In this document: in pieces, positions 9,978-21,670 of the stretch
Position numbering within the stretch: the stretch's first letter is position 1
Layout: every line of letters begins with the position of its first letter
NCBI GenBank assembly: GCA_038373885.1
Contig: JAWZYV010010341.1
Location: 248,001-312,000 of the forward strand
DNA from: Cheiracanthium punctorium
Lineage: Eukaryota; Arthropoda; Arachnida; Araneae; Cheiracanthiidae
Length of the DNA stretch: 64,000 nucleotides
Direction of reading: 5' to 3'
Program-made: the position numbers and the translations under genes
Notes under the pieces: generated by a model
Database searches by the model: none
The model's input: only the letters and a program-made list of their open reading frames with translations
What the model was told of the DNA's origin: nothing

Positions 9978-11685
9978 AAGCTTGATCTATAGGTTCCATT
10001 ATGTGTTTGGCGTTAGCAGCGAAATCCCTTAGGAATTTAATCATATGGCTAACGTCAATAAGTTGAGAGACTTCGCGCATCGCGGATAAGAGTTCCAGGA
10101 TGGGAGTCATGGAAGTATGAGGATTTTCTTCAGTGTGATTGGGTTCTTTGGTGGGCTTAGGAGCCGATTTGTTTGGAGTCTTGATGGAAGAAGAGTTAAC
10201 TGTCTTGGTGTTAGATTTGGTGGGATTGAAACCTACCGGTAGGGTCTTGGTGTCAGCTACTTTCTTCTTTTGACTAAGTCGGATCTTTTGGTTTGATCTT
10301 TGTTTGGATTTGGACACATTTACATCATGGTGTTTGCGAGAGGTGCCTTCAATGGGGTCGGTTGTCATTTCTTGACATTCGCTAACTTCGTCATCCGGCT
10401 GAGCAACAGGTGGATTAACCGTGATCGAGCTGATTTGTTAAGCAAGTTTGGTCTTCAGATTATCTTTTGCTTGTGGTTTAGCGGGCCGTATGTTCTGAAG
10501 TGACTTGGCCTTGTTAGTTGGGTTGCGGGGGCAACCACGATAATTTGAGACATGAGGGCCTCCCCAGTTTGGGCAGCAGACAGGCTCCTGGTTCCTTGTG
10601 GGGCATTTATTAAGCGTATGGGAACCGGCGCACTTCATGCAACGGGGTGTGAGAGTGATGCGGACCGAGTGGTGGCCGAAGCCCTGGCAATTATGGCACT
10701 GCTTGGCCGTTTTGGGGGGCGGTACGCCTCCACAGTCACACGTAAATATCCATATTTTCGAGGCTGTAAATCTCCTCAAAGTTGGGAGTTGGGATTAGCG
10801 CGGCTAGTACAATCGCCCAGTTCTTCTATTACTTCTTGGAGTATAGGAGGTCAATGCTTACTGGGGAGAAGCCTTTAGATTTCAGAAATTCTTCTATTTC
10901 CGGTATAGGTGTGGAAGTGGGTATTCCCTTGATTGTAACCTTCTTTGGTCGGTGCGCTCTGGGATCCATTATCTGGAATCCTATGTTTTTGCTTTTAAGG
11001 TGGGCTTGGACAGCTCTAAATTTTGCTTCATCATAGATGATGATTTTATGCTTATCACCCGTTAATTTTGATTAGAAATTCTCTTGACCGATGATCTGGG
11101 ATAGCTCCTCACGATCATTGGCGCAGTTTGCTTTAAGTTCAGCATATATAGTGTGCTTCGAAACCTTGACAGACATCAGAGAGAGATATGGATGTGTCCA
11201 TCCGAGATCCGAGAGAGATCCGGATGGATGACATCATCAACAGTAGAGCTGTTTGTGGCTGGCAGTTTGGCAGCGGGTAGATTTTCTCCCGTCGGTTCAA
11301 TAAGGGTTCGTTGAGAGCAGTTTTTCGTTAAGAGCAGTTTCACCCTCAGAGTCGGTCTCCTCCATAGTTTTGCGTTTAAGTGCGTTAGTGGTTCTACGAT
11401 AGATGGAGGAGGTTGTTGGCATAACCTTACGCTTGATGCGTTTCTCAAATTCAGCAACTTTGTCAAAGACCTCGAAGATCGCATAGCTGCGACAAAGTGC
11501 AAGCGTTGCAAGAGTAGGAACATTAACAAGATCACATAATTCTGCTTCCAGTTTGATCTGGACCCATGATTCCTGCGAGTCGATGTAGGCAAGAAAGTCG
11601 TAGTGCTCGCATGGATTGTTGGCCCATTTCTTCTGAAATATCGATAGAAAGACTTTGGGACTTTGGTATCTTTCTCCTCACCCAT
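9919..11685 (-). pseudogene. LINE ORF1 (Gag-like) with three zinc knuckles, frameshifted
   Basis: The best block is 10779-10438. It holds CHNCQGFGHHSVR (knuckle 1, last Cys replaced by Ile), CMKCAGSHTLNKC (knuckle 2, intact) and then CCPNWGGPHVSNYRGC (knuckle 3, one Cys replaced by Trp). Downstream, 10368-9919 is a Lys/Ser/Thr-rich tail containing LELLSAMREVSQLIDVSH. The N-terminal part is in shifted frames from ATG 11685 (MGEEKDTKVPKSFY). The family binds the element RNA. It is distinct from the ORF1 at 5784 and 42541, whose knuckles and tail differ. Confidence 0.82.
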
Positions 11686-12081
11686 ACTGTAATTGGTGTG
11701 TGTATGTGTGTGAGTCAGTCAATCAGTGTAAAAAAAACTAACCTTGTGGATAGCATAAAAATAGAAAAGTGCATGTAAAAGATAACAGGGGTAGAGACCG
11801 AGGAGCCGGCTCTTTGCCTGCAGGACAGGACGGTGCGATCACTCCCGGTGCTAACCAAAAATAAAAATCTGGGATCGGCAGCAGAGTGCCGAAAAAAATC
11901 AGAAAAGAATAAAAAACATCTTCCCACACTTCACGTGGTCCGTAGACAGGAAAACAGTCGATGGACAGAGTCTGGACGTCAGGATACAAGGCGCGCACGC
12001 TGCCAACTGGGCTGTCGGGGCGAGGCCGGCGGCATCCAGCAGGGATAATTTACCTGTCAGGCTGGGCTAGCACATCTACTA

Positions 12082-13232
12082 CAGTAAAACTCGCTTAAGA
12101 CGCTCTTCAAAGGACCAGCTTGAAAGAGCGTTTTAAACGGGAAAGCGTCTTAAGGTGAATTGGGAAAGAACAAAATCTAAGTGCTTAGAAAAAATACGCA
12201 TGTATTGCTCTTCCTTTAGAAATTACATAAGATACTTATTATATTGCTTAGATAATATTTTACAAATGAAAAATATAATACGCACCGAACTTCACATTTC
12301 TGACGTGCTGGGGAAAAAAGCATCTATTTTTGTTTAAGATTCTGCGTATGTTTAGCAGCAAGAAAATGATCCATTTTGTTGACGTAGGTCAACATTCCTC
12401 TGTGTGTTCCAAAGAGGACAGTACTTTCCGTAGCTCACTTAATACAAGCCAGTAGTAACGGTAGGTATAGCTGTCGGATCCGTTTCTTCGCCCTCCTCTT
12501 GTTCGACTTTCACAATCCCTTCAAACGAGGCATCTGCGATTATTTCTTCCCAAGTCCGAATGCTGCAGATCACGAGGGGATCGTCCACCGTTGTATAATC
12601 AGGGAAATTCTCAAATGATTGAAAGTCCTCATCTTCTGGAAGTGAAGTGTGAGCCTGAATTGAATGGTCCCACACATCCAACGCAGCTTTCCGAAAACAG
12701 TTTTTGGTTACATCTGGTTTAATTTCGTCCCAAGCTGCACTGATGTCATTTATGGAACAGATTTTACTTTTTACACCCCCTTCAGAAGCGGAGCGAATTT
12801 GGATGAATTGGATTTTTAGCTCCGGGAGACGTTCACGGTCGAGGGAGAGAAAACTCGGACTATGTCGATATTGCAATCTTCCTGTATTCCTGAGTAAAGA
12901 TGGGCATAAAACCTGACAGCAGCGTGGGAGAGATGGGTAAGAGTTAAAGAGAGGGGTGTTGGATGAATGGATACTTATCAAGGAGTATTAAAGCGTTAGG
13001 TTACCGTGACTAACCTCGGGGGGATTGCAATACCTTTCAAAAAGGAAAAAAAAAAAAAGCTTCATCAGAAATACGAGAACAGCGTCTTAACCGACGACAC
13101 AAAGCAGAACAAAAGCGTCTTATCAGGTGGATTTTACATTGATGAGTATAGGAAATGTCCAGGGACTGACGGAAAAAAGCGTTTTAAGCGGGAAAGCGTC
13201 TTAAGCGGGAGCGTCTTAAGCAAGGTTTACTG
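12082..13232 (-). mobile_element. Tigger/pogo-type DNA transposon remnant, 1151 bp
   Basis: The ends are inverted: CAGTAAAACTCGCTTAAGAC at 12082 and its complement, with small differences, ending at 13232. Both sides carry TA (12080-12081 and 13233-13234). The subterminal repeats AAGCGTCTTAAG and GCGTTTTAA(A/G)CGGGAAAGCG recur at both ends. CAGTAAAAC with a TA duplication is typical of pogo/Tigger elements. The minus strand encodes the C-terminal part of the transposase, so the DDE core was lost by internal deletion. Confidence 0.9.
12439..12981 (-). pseudogene. C-terminal segment of a Tigger/pogo transposase
   Basis: A 180-codon minus-strand frame from ATG 12981. About residues 77-102 read SINDISAAWDEIKPDVTKN then CFRKAAL. 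This matches the AW...V....I.NC(W/F)..AG segment that follows the DDE catalytic core in Tigger, Jerky and CENP-B-like proteins. It is followed by an acidic tail (EVEQEEGEE type) and TWEEIIADA, as in that family. The first 50 or so residues look unrelated and may be readthrough of degraded sequence. No N-terminal CENPB DNA-binding domain or DDE residues remain. Confidence 0.75.
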
Positions 13233-13234
13233 TA

Positions 13235-13605
13235 TTTGGGCCCTGAAAAGGACCATGCGTCCCCCCTCAAGACAGGCAATTAAGGCAGGTACAGTAGCAA
13301 TTAGATGAGAATTGCTCGCACAGGAGCAATCACTTCTGGACGGCGATCGTGAGTAGCAGGAGATGTCTCGAAGTCCGTCCGGAGCTGACACACACCCGTG
13401 TGGTTTATCTCCAGTTTGTAGTTATATATCTTGAGGTACTTTATCATGAGGTGATGGCAATACAGATTATTTTCTAACCACCAGAAATTTCAAAGAGACA
13501 TTTAATGAAAGAAAAAAGTATTTCTTTTAATGTTGTAGTCTCCGGAACATTTTTGGAGAGTATAAAAAGGTTGACCTCCTTGTGTAGGTTAGCTGGAATT
13601 CGAAG
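13235..13605. other. No recognisable feature
   Basis: Unassigned sequence between the Tigger remnant and the next hAT-like element. No motif-bearing frame and no terminal repeat seen. Confidence 0.45.
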
Positions 13606-13820
13606 TAGAGATGGGCGGTTCGATTCATTTTACTGATTCGAATCTCAACTCACTCACTACTTCGATGATTCGAATCTTGAATCAATAAAACAACTAAAGA
13701 AATTTCCCCTCTCTCTGCGCCGAAAGCCGTACTATTTAAACACCCTTCACCCATTCATCGGGTTTCTTCTCCGCTGAGTTCTCGGGCAGCTAGCATCTCT
13801 CAATCCTTGCTCGAGTAAAA

Positions 13821-14343
13821 CTAGTGTTTAAACTGCCCGAAATGAAAATACAGGGGAGCTTCGTATGACCCCCTGGGCCAGTAAGATTACAAGGTTAAGT
13901 TTGGTGTCAAAGTATTCGAAATTTTATGAATCGATGGGGGTATACATCTAGGGGGGGGGTCGAGAATCAATAAAAACGCGCTCCGATGGATAGTTTCCGA
14001 GTTATACGTTAATTAATTATGGTAATTAGACTAATTAACCATGATTGAGGCTTAAAAGGACTGCAAACATGTAGAAATTGGCTCTGGGATGGTTTCCAGA
14101 CTTTGGAGATGCCGCCGGAGGAGGATAGTGTTTAAAATGCCCAAATTGAAAATATAGGGGAGCTTCGTATGACCCCCTGGGCCTGTAAGATTAAAAGGTT
14201 AAGTTTGGTGTCAAAGCATTCGAAATTTTAAGTATCGGTGGGGTGTTGTGTCTAGGGGAGGTCGAGAATCAATAAAAACACGCTCCGGTGGATAGTTTCC
14301 GAGATATACGTTAATTAATTATGGTAATTAGACTAATAAACCA
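13821..14343. repeat. Two-copy direct repeat, period about 306
   Basis: GTGTTTAAACTGCCCGAAAT at 13824 to CTAATTAACCATG near 14043 repeats at 14130-14344 with about 90% identity by eye. Shared landmarks are GGGGAGCTTCGTATGACCCC and the palindromic ACGTTAATTAATTATGGTAA. A unique segment of about 85 bp separates the copies. Confidence 0.85.
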
Positions 14344-14448
14344 TGGAGCTGTTTTTTCCGCGATCCGGCATCGTCATCAACGGAGAGAAAGCAGTAGCAA
14401 AAGCATCACAAGCTGGTATTGATCTCAGGATCTTCTTATCGCCGGCCT

Positions 14449-14614
14449 CAGAGGCGTAGCCAAGGGGGGGTTAGGGGGGTCATAACCCCCCATGAGGAAT
14501 TTTTTGCCATACAAAATGTATATTCTTCACTAAATTATCACACACAAGGATACATATATATGAGTTGCAGTAGTCATAACCCCCCCCCATGAAAAATTTC
14601 TGGCTACGCCCCTG
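14449..14614. mobile_element. hAT MITE (CAGRGGCGTAGCC family), 166 bp
   Basis: Begins CAGAGGCGTAGCCAAGG and ends CTGGCTACGCCCCTG. Flanked by 8-bp GCCGGCCT (14441-14448) and ACCGGCCT (14615-14622), 7 of 8. The interior GGGGGTCATAACCCCCC and TACAAAATGTATATTCTTC are shared with the copies at 40791-40957 and 62885-63058. Confidence 0.92.
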
Positions 14615-14737
14615 ACCGGCCTGTATTTTTGACCTTTATCGAATTCGAGATTTCACTGAAATGAAAATGGGAATATCGGATATTTGATGTTGAAATAAAA
14701 CAGATATGTCGATATTTATCGATTTTTGGCCCAGTCC

Positions 14738-14860
14738 TACTGAGGGGCTGCTGCCCCCCCCAAAAAACAATGGGACCCTTTACTTGGCTTACAATTGAAC
14801 TTTATCTTTAAATTTGATACCCAGCCCACCCCGAAATAAAATCCTGGCTACGCCACTGTC
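14738..14860. mobile_element. Truncated MITE of the 55180 family
   Basis: GAGGGGCTGCTGCCCCCCCC through AATAAAATCCTGGCTACGCC matches 55205-55333. The left terminus (CAGGGGCGTAGC) is missing, and a second CTACGCCACTG follows at 14868, suggesting a rearranged end. Confidence 0.75.
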
Positions 14861-15150
14861 AATAACACTAACTACGCCACTGCTTTAGACCCTATTTTGT
14901 ATTTCTCTGAATTACGAAAGAAAATAAAATCATTCCCCTTAAACGACAAACAAGGTAAAAAAAATATCTTAAACGAAATCTGCAGCAATAAAGCGAAATG
15001 TTATTTTGCTTACTACAAAGTCCTTTTGTGAGAGCGCTTAATACCGCCCCTGTATCCTTCATTAAAAGTGATAAGCACAATCCTAACTTTATTTCATTCT
15101 ATTTCCCTTCACATGAAAACCCGCCACCATGTAAACTTAACGTTCCGTGG

Positions 15151-15175
15151 TTTTTTTTTTTTTTTTTTTTTTTTT
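15151..15175. repeat. Poly(T) run of 25
   Basis: An uninterrupted 25-base T run followed by GAGGGTGGGGACAGGGGG. Possibly a retroposon tail on the minus strand; no source was identified. Confidence 0.8.
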
Positions 15176-15600
15176 GAGGGTGGGGACAGGGGGACATATA
15201 TTGAAGTTAAAAGTAGAAAAGGGATGTTTCATTAAATTTTAAACAAATATTAAATCAGCCAGACAAGTTGAAAGGAGGGAGTCCCCCCGAGGGAAAAAGG
15301 TTTAAACAATTTTGAGACCCCCCCCCCTCTCTTCCACGAGCATTGGCGTAAATTGGCATGTAATATTTGGATGGGGTGACAAAATGTTTCCGATTGTATA
15401 AAATATCATTATTATAAATAGCTCTGATACTTGAATTTTCTTAATTTTTTTTTCGGGGAGGAGGGGATTGACCCCTCTTGCCCTTAGGAAGTAACGCCTA
15501 TGCCCCCCGCCAAAAGCAAACGATGCTCGACCCACTCCACACCCACAGACAGATAAAACTTTAAATCCGACCACCAACCAAGAAATGAAACACCAAATAT

Positions 15601-15752
15601 TCGAAAAAAAACTTCAATTAAATGAAACATCCTTTCAACTCTTTTCGACTCCTTTCGACTCTGAGTCGATAGAAGATTCGAAAAAAAACTCCAATTAAAT
15701 GAAACATCCTTTCAACTCTTTTCGGCTCCTTTCGACTCTGAGTCGATAGAAA
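15601..15752. repeat. Two 76-bp tandem copies near the hAT-like right end
   Basis: CGAAAAAAAACTTCAATTAA at 15601 is repeated from 15677 with a few substitutions. Each unit ends CTGAGTCGATAGAA(G/A)ATT. The inverted form TATCGACTCAGAG occurs at 15880. Confidence 0.85.
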
Positions 15753-16201
15753 ATTCGAAAAACTAACGAATCTCAACGATCGTATACAATCACCGAAACT
15801 CTGAATCAGTAAACATTCGTTGCTGCACCAACTCAGTGACCAACTCACCCACACCCACTCATTTACTGTTTCAAATCATCTATCGACTCAGAGTAGTAAA
15901 GAGTCGAAAAGAGTCGAAAAGAGTCGTAAAGAGTCGAAAAGAGTTGAAAGAGTAAGGGAAAATCTCTGGGAACGGCAAAGGGAAAATAAGTTTTCCTTCC
16001 CTTCGCACTTGGAATGTATTTCCCTTGAGGGCTTGAGATACGAATCAGTAGAGAGTGAGTGTAAAGACTGAGCCACTCAGTACCAAGATTCGAATCACTG
16101 ATTCGACTCATCGACTCATTGGCCATCTCTAATTTCAAGTAATCAAAACCGTTGAAGTGATCTGAGGCTTCTTTGCATTCATCATTGTAAATTAATGTTT
16201 C

Positions 16202-16304
16202 AGCATAACCAAATTTCTAACACATAAAATTATTTTTAGCATAACTAAATTTGTAACACATAAAATTATTTTTAGCATAACCAAATTTCTAACACATAAA
16301 AACA
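16202..16304. repeat. 36-bp tandem repeat, about 2.8 copies
   Basis: The unit AGCATAACCAAATTTCTAAC followed by ACATAAAATTATTTTT is repeated at 16202, 16238 and 16274 with single-base differences. Confidence 0.9.
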
Positions 16305-17462
16305 TTTAGAAAAATGTGGCGGCTAATCTTCTGGAAAAACCTTGCAAGTTGTTGGCTATGCTAATTAATCAATATGGGGTATCACTTTTTATATTACTTA
16401 AAAAGATAATTTAATTTCTTATAGTTATTAATTCTGAGATTGTAGATAAACAAATCAGTTTACTACAAGTTGCATGAAATAAGAAATTATGTTATAGCAA
16501 ATATGTACAAATGTGACAAGATATTTTTATCCCAAAATTTTACTAGACCTTTGTTGGAGGCTATATTTTTCAGAAAATTACGTTTCATACCGCCACGAAA
16601 CGAGAGGTATTGCTGAAATTTAGAGAACCCGCTTTTTTCTTTAACTAGGAGAAACTATCCTCATTTGCACATTTATTCTATGGCTCCTCCCATTCGACTC
16701 TAGAATACTGCAGAAAAAACCTTTGTTGGAGATTGATCATTTTCTTAATATGAAAAATTAACACTTTTTTCTTTTTCAGATGTATAATTACTGTTGGTGA
16801 AACAGTTTTATCTAACGAAACTGTACGAAACTGAATAAACACGAAATTTATGTATAGTTAGTGAACGCTCCAACAATGGTATGTATTAGAAACAGTTGAA
16901 GGTGATAGAAAAATTAGACTGAAAATCTGCATCGTTTGAATTTATTTATGTTAAATTGTATGCTATGAAAACTTCAGACTCACTGCATTTATTAAGAAGT
17001 TTTGTGAAAATAAATGCTCCTGATTGCTATATATTTCCTTCTGTAGTAAATCTAGGAACGGTAAGTAATTCATGTATAACATAGAAATTAGTCAACAAGT
17101 TTTCCAATTAAGAACTATTGACATAAATGTTTATTTTTTAATGTGAGTCTTTTTTAATTACTTTCTGTAAAATGAAACTAACCTTAAAATTTTCCTCCTT
17201 TCTTTTTTTTCCCCTTTCCTTTTCTTATTCTTAAATGGTGCATCAAATAAAAATCTCATAATTTATTAGCATATATAATCGCTCATGCGAAAATAAATAC
17301 ATACGTAAAATACGGAACAAGCCGTTTAAATTTAATACGAAAAATGGTTTACTGACAGTACAAAATGCTAATTTCTTTTCCTCTTAATTTTTATAGTTAT
17401 ACATCCCAAAGATATGCTAATAAACTACATACTTTTAAGTCGCCCATACCTCCAACATCATT
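16305..17462. other. No recognisable feature
   Basis: AT-rich, no protein-like frame, no RNA gene and no terminal repeats. Ends where homology to repeat copy C begins. Confidence 0.45.
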
Positions 17463-18216
17463 TCAAAGAGTGTTTCCCGAAGATTGTAAAACAGTTTTAG
17501 TAGAGAAATTTAATTAGATTTCGATTCCAAAGACTTATTTTATGGAACAAAGAAGAAAAAACGACACGTTCATGAATAACCATGCACTTTCTAACTTACT
17601 GGAATCAGGAAAAAGATACAGGGGCGACGCATGGATTATGATTTGCTTTCAATATATAGGCCTGTAATGCGTATTAATAAGTCGTCAATGTTTAAGATTT
17701 TTCTCGTATATATATATATTGTAATGTATAAAAAGGTAATTTGGGTTTTACTAGTTTGGGTATTGTTCAAGCGGTACTTTCACTGTAAGTTTTGCTTTCC
17801 TGTCATACTTGCCACGCGCGCTCTGGAGCTATGTTTTACTTATTTTGTTATTTGTCAGACATCAGGCCGTCGATTCTGAGTTCTTTAGATGTACACGTGT
17901 CCCCACGCCCTTGTAGCCCCGGATGCGGGTCATGTTGGTAAATGTGTGTGGTTCGATTAGAGATAAGAGAGAGGCGGAGTTATGTCTTCGAAAACCACGT
18001 GGTGTGGTGAGCGCAAATACACCCGCACCGAGAGCGCAAATACACCCGAAAATCGAGAGATTTCTGCCACTGGAACTGCTTAATTAGTCCACGCTGATTT
18101 TTGTACCCGTCTCCCCTCTCCTCTTCTCAATCTATACTGTAACTTAAAGATAATGTTTAATAAACCGTTTTACCTGCCTCAACCCTGGAACTTTACTGAA
18201 ATATCTGACGTCTCAT

Positions 18217-18250
<34 letters not shown>

Positions 18251-19755
18251 TCTCGGCTGTTCGAACCTCGTCACTGGTCAGACCTCCTTGAACCCCCCTA
18301 ATTTTTTAGTTTCATTATTGCCACATCAAAACAATATTAATTGATTATGTCATTTTATCTCTCATCTTTCGTGTATTTCGCCTGGTAACCGTATGTTGAA
18401 ATTTTTACGATTGTAACCTATTAATAGAAAAGAAAATGTGATGCATAGTCTACAGCTTACAAAATTTTATAACAATACATTAAAGCTGCTGTGAAGTAAT
18501 AGTATTGAAATATATGTAAAATTACGTCGCATTTTTATGTCGCTTTTTTGGGACACATTTTTCGGACAATTTCCAATAAAGGGAGTGAGAGATAAAATGA
18601 CATAGTCATTAATATTGAAAAACTAACGAGCAGTTGTGGCCGGAAACCTTTTCATGCTCCCTCCTTTGACTTCACTCCTCTTGTTCGGGAAGATATGATA
18701 AAAGACCAGTTATATATTAAATAAATCTACTTTTAACTTATGAAATCTTAAAAATTTATTTCTCCAAAAGTAGTTTCCGAAAAGAATATCTGAAAATGCT
18801 CTTATGTAGGAAAGATTGGCATAAATATTCGATAGTTTCTATTTAAGCACTTTTATTTTTAAAAATTAATATTTCGGAAGAAAATTGTTGTGATGAATTG
18901 TGAAAAATCAAGAAATATATATGTATACAACGCATTTCCTATAGATTTTTTTTCAATTCAATACTAACTTCAGAAATGTCCGAGTGGGAGCGAATAATTT
19001 TTGATATTCCCTCCTTTGAGTACACCCATTATGCTATAAAACGATCACGCCCGGACTGAGAGGGAGGGGCCCGCCCGTCTCAAGAGAAGGGGGTGGGTCG
19101 GGTTATTGTGCAACCGATAAATAATAGGATGTGTTAACTTTTTGGGTATGATGTTATTATTAATTAATTATGAATGATAATTAATGCATTAATAAATTAT
19201 TGATTTATAAATCATTGATTTATTAATTAATATGCACCATTTATATTAATTAATCTTTTGTTCAATCGGGAACCCTCCCTCAAAAATTTTTGACATTTAA
19301 AATGAAGTGTTTTGAAGCCTTCTGGGGCGCAATTGCAGCTGAAAAAAATTTTGTATGTGTGAAACTTCATTCAAGTGCTGTCAGTATAGCACTTTTTTAA
19401 AATGTTCTTTCTTTTTTCAGTTTGGGCGCCCGCCCTCAGCAGGGAGGGCCCGTCGAGGGCGGGGCCACACCCGTCTGCAGACCGTCGGACACCCTGCTAA
19501 CTAACGCCCCTCCGGAGGAAAAAGTAAGTAATATCAAAGATCCTATTTTACTTCCATAAAATGTAACTGTCTCCCCCTACAAAAGTGCATTAATTTGTCA
19601 ATGGGATGGGTTGCCATGTATGAGGGAAAAAGAGGAACGTTTAGTATTTTAAATAAAAGATGAAGTTGCTTTCCTATAACGATCTGTAATCATTACTGTC
19701 TTTGTTTTTCGAAGATAACTGATTTTTAGAAATGCTTTTTTATGTTTTAGTTAAG
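17463..19755 (+). repeat. Unnamed 1.5-kb repeat family, copy A (with solo LTR)
   Basis: Homologous to copies B (19756-22001) and C (37556-39303). The left flank (AGAGTGTTTCCCGAAGATTG onwards, 17467-17719) matches C from 37561. The core begins CTCGGCTGTTCGAACCTCG at 18252 and ends TTTTATGTTTTAGTTAAG at 19755. It contains paired GC-rich blocks (CCCGCCCGTCT near 19070 and CCGCCCTCAGC near 19430), the palindrome-rich TTAATTAATTATGAATGATA and a GATCCTATTTTACTTCC block also seen in the hAT element at 1112. No coding frame spans it. The orientation given is arbitrary. Confidence 0.8.
17720..18229 (+). mobile_element. Probable solo LTR, about 510 bp
   Basis: Starts TGTAATGTATAAAAAGG (TATA-like box at the start) and ends CATACATACA. 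A likely polyadenylation signal AATAAA lies at 18162, after CTCCCCTCTCCTCTTCTC, as in retroviral-type LTRs. TATAT flanks both sides (17715-17719 and 18230-18234), but the site is a TA microsatellite so the exact ends are uncertain. Copy C of the host repeat (37790-37830) has only a short TA run here, which supports an insertion. It contains a 20-bp direct repeat (GAGCGCAAATACACCCG). The superfamily is not assigned. Confidence 0.65.
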
Positions 19756-20215
19756 CTGTTCGAGCCTCATCAGGGGGATATCACCCCCCTGAACCCCCCT
19801 AATTTTTTAGTTTCATTATTGCCACATCAAAAAAATATTAATTGACTATGTCATTTTATCTCTCATCTTTCGTGTATTTCGCTTGGTAACCGTATGTTGA
19901 AATTTTTATGATTGTAACCTATTTATAGAAAAATACATCTGATGCATAGTCTACAGCTTACGAAATATTATAACAATAGATTAAAGCTGTTGTGAACTAA
20001 TAGTATTGAAATGTATGTAAAATTACGTTGCATTTTTATATCGCTTTTTTGGGACACGTTTTTTGGACAATTTTCAATAAAGGGGGTGAGAGATAAAATG
20101 ACGTAGTCATTAATGTTGAAAAACTAACAAGAAATTGGGGGGCGCAAACCTTTCATGCTCTCTCCTTTGATTTCACTCCTCTTGTTAGGGAACATATGAT
20201 AAAAGACCAGTTATA

Positions 20216-21670
20216 TCTATATAAATAAAATTAGACTTTTGTCTGTACATTTCTTGGAATTCAAAAATTTTGCGATTTCTATCCGTTTCAAGCACCCGGG
20301 AATCCGATGCCACCCTCAAAAAAAAGTTTGTCTGTCTGTCATTCTGTCATTCTGTCCGTGACGCTTTTTTTGTTTAAGCATCACGTCAAAACGACTGAAG
20401 AGAATGGTGTGAAATTGGGTGTCATGATAGGTTGTCACTCAACTTAAAACATAGGCGTCGAATTTTTAAAAAATCTCGATTAGATTTTCAGATTTTGCGA
20501 AAATCGTTTCAAACTGTGTAAATTTGTGTTCAAGCATCACGTAAAAACGACTGAAGCGAATGATATGAAATTGGGTGTCATGATAGGTGGTCACTCAACT
20601 TAAAACATAGGCGTCGAATTTTTAAAAAATCTTCATTGGATTTTGGGATTTTGCGAAAATCCTTTCAAACTCCGTAAATTTGTGTTCAAGCATCACGTAA
20701 AAACGACTGAAGCGAATGATATGAAATTGGGTGTCATGATAGGTGGTCACTCAACTTAAAACATAGGCGTCGAATTTTTAAAAAATCTTCATTGGATTTT
20801 GGGATTTTGTGAAAATCCTTTCAAACTGCGTAAATTTGTCTTCAAGCATCACGTAATAACTGCAAAGGTGAAAAAATGATATTTATTGAAATGATAGGTG
20901 GTTACTCACCTTAAACTATAAGCATCTAATTTTAAAAAATGGATCAGATTTCGAGATTTTGCGAAAATCGTTTCATAGAGTGAATCTTTGTTCACGCATT
21001 ACGTAATAACGACTAAAGCGAATGATATGAAATTTGGTCACATGATAGATGGCTGCTCAACAAAAACTATAGGTGTCCAATTTTTTAAACATTTTTATGA
21101 GATTTTGTGAAAATTCTCTCAAAATACGTTTATATTTCTTCAAACATCACGTAATAACGACTCATACCAATGGAGTCATACCAATTAGTGATAGGATAGG
21201 TAGTTGCTAATCTTAATTAATAGGCGTTGAATTTTAAAAATATTTTGATTACATTTTGAGATTTTGTGAAAATCGTTTTAAAATGCTGAAATTTTGTTCC
21301 AGCATCACGAAATAAAGACTGCAGGGAATGAAACGAAATTGGGTGACAGGATAGGTTGTCACTCAACTTAAATTCTAGGCTTCCAATTTTTCAAAAATAT
21401 TGATTAGATTTTGAGATTTTGCAAAATTATTTCAATATGCGTAAATATTCGTTCGCGCGTCACATAGTTACGACTAAAGCGAATGAAATGATATTACTTA
21501 ATTACTCTCTAACCTGTAATATTTTAACAATACATAAAAATTATAAATTCGCTTTCTTTACTTTGGCAACATACTACATCCACTCTTTGTACTCCTACAA
21601 TGCTGACAAAAGTTCTTGCTTTTTGGAAATTTGCATTCCCTAACCCGTCAAGGACGGGTACTTCAGCTAG
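20216..21670 (+). mobile_element. Non-autonomous Helitron, 1455 bp
   Basis: Starts TCTATATAAATAAAATTAG, preceded by A. Ends CTTCAGCTAG, followed by T, with the hairpin ACCCGTCAAGGACGGGT just before. TC...CTAG with a subterminal hairpin and A|T insertion are Helitron rules. Copies A and C of the host repeat give the empty site CCAGTTATA|TATTAAATAAATC, so both ends are fixed to the base. The interior is eight tandem units of 148-158 bp and no Rep/helicase coding sequence. The minisatellite content resembles non-autonomous Helitrons and Helentrons. Confidence 0.95.
20378..21600. repeat. Helitron-internal minisatellite, 8 units of about 150 bp
   Basis: Units start at the GCATCACGT-like motif near 20378, 20534, 20690, 20846, 20996, 21144, 21302 and 21455. 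The first three spacings are exactly 156; later ones vary between 148 and 158. Shared landmarks are AAATTGGGTGTCATGATAGG and TAGGCGTCGAATTTTTAAAA. Identity falls from left to right, so the leftmost units were duplicated last. Confidence 0.92.

Larger units (their letters stand above)
7200..11700 (-). mobile_element. Near full-length degenerate jockey-type LINE
   Basis: The minus strand carries, 5' to 3', ORF1 with zinc knuckles (about 11685-9919), ORF2 endonuclease (9977-9068) and ORF2 reverse transcriptase with its C-terminal part (about 8530-7306), all in element order. Several frameshifts and stops break each ORF, so the copy is inactive. The 5' untranslated region probably extends past 11700 and the 3' end lies near 7200-7300. 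No poly(A) tail or target-site duplication could be fixed. It stands head-to-head with the plus-strand LINE fragment ending near 6700. Confidence 0.9.
13606..16131. mobile_element. hAT-like element, 2526 bp, with nested insertions
   Basis: The left end TAGAGATGGGCGGTTCGATT and the right end GGCCATCTCTA are inverted. Imperfect 8-bp flanks ATTCGAAG (13598-13605) and ATTTCAAG (16132-16139) match at 6 of 8. TAGAGATGGGC is a recurrent hAT terminus. The ends are rich in GATTCGA and GACTC motifs: tandem GAGTCGAAAA near 15900 and two 76-bp direct repeats at 15601-15752. No transposase is recognisable. The interior contains the nested MITE at 14449-14614, a partial MITE near 14738 and a two-copy direct repeat. 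Confidence 0.75.

Noticed and set aside
15302..15577. Possible hAT MITE with CATTGGCGTAAATT and AAGTAACGCCTATG ends
   Set aside because: The flanks show no matching duplication, and the G/C-runs make the ends ambiguous.
20377..21480. Regular repeats that could suggest a CRISPR array
   Set aside because: The repeat covers the whole 150-bp unit with no unique spacers, in a eukaryotic Helitron.
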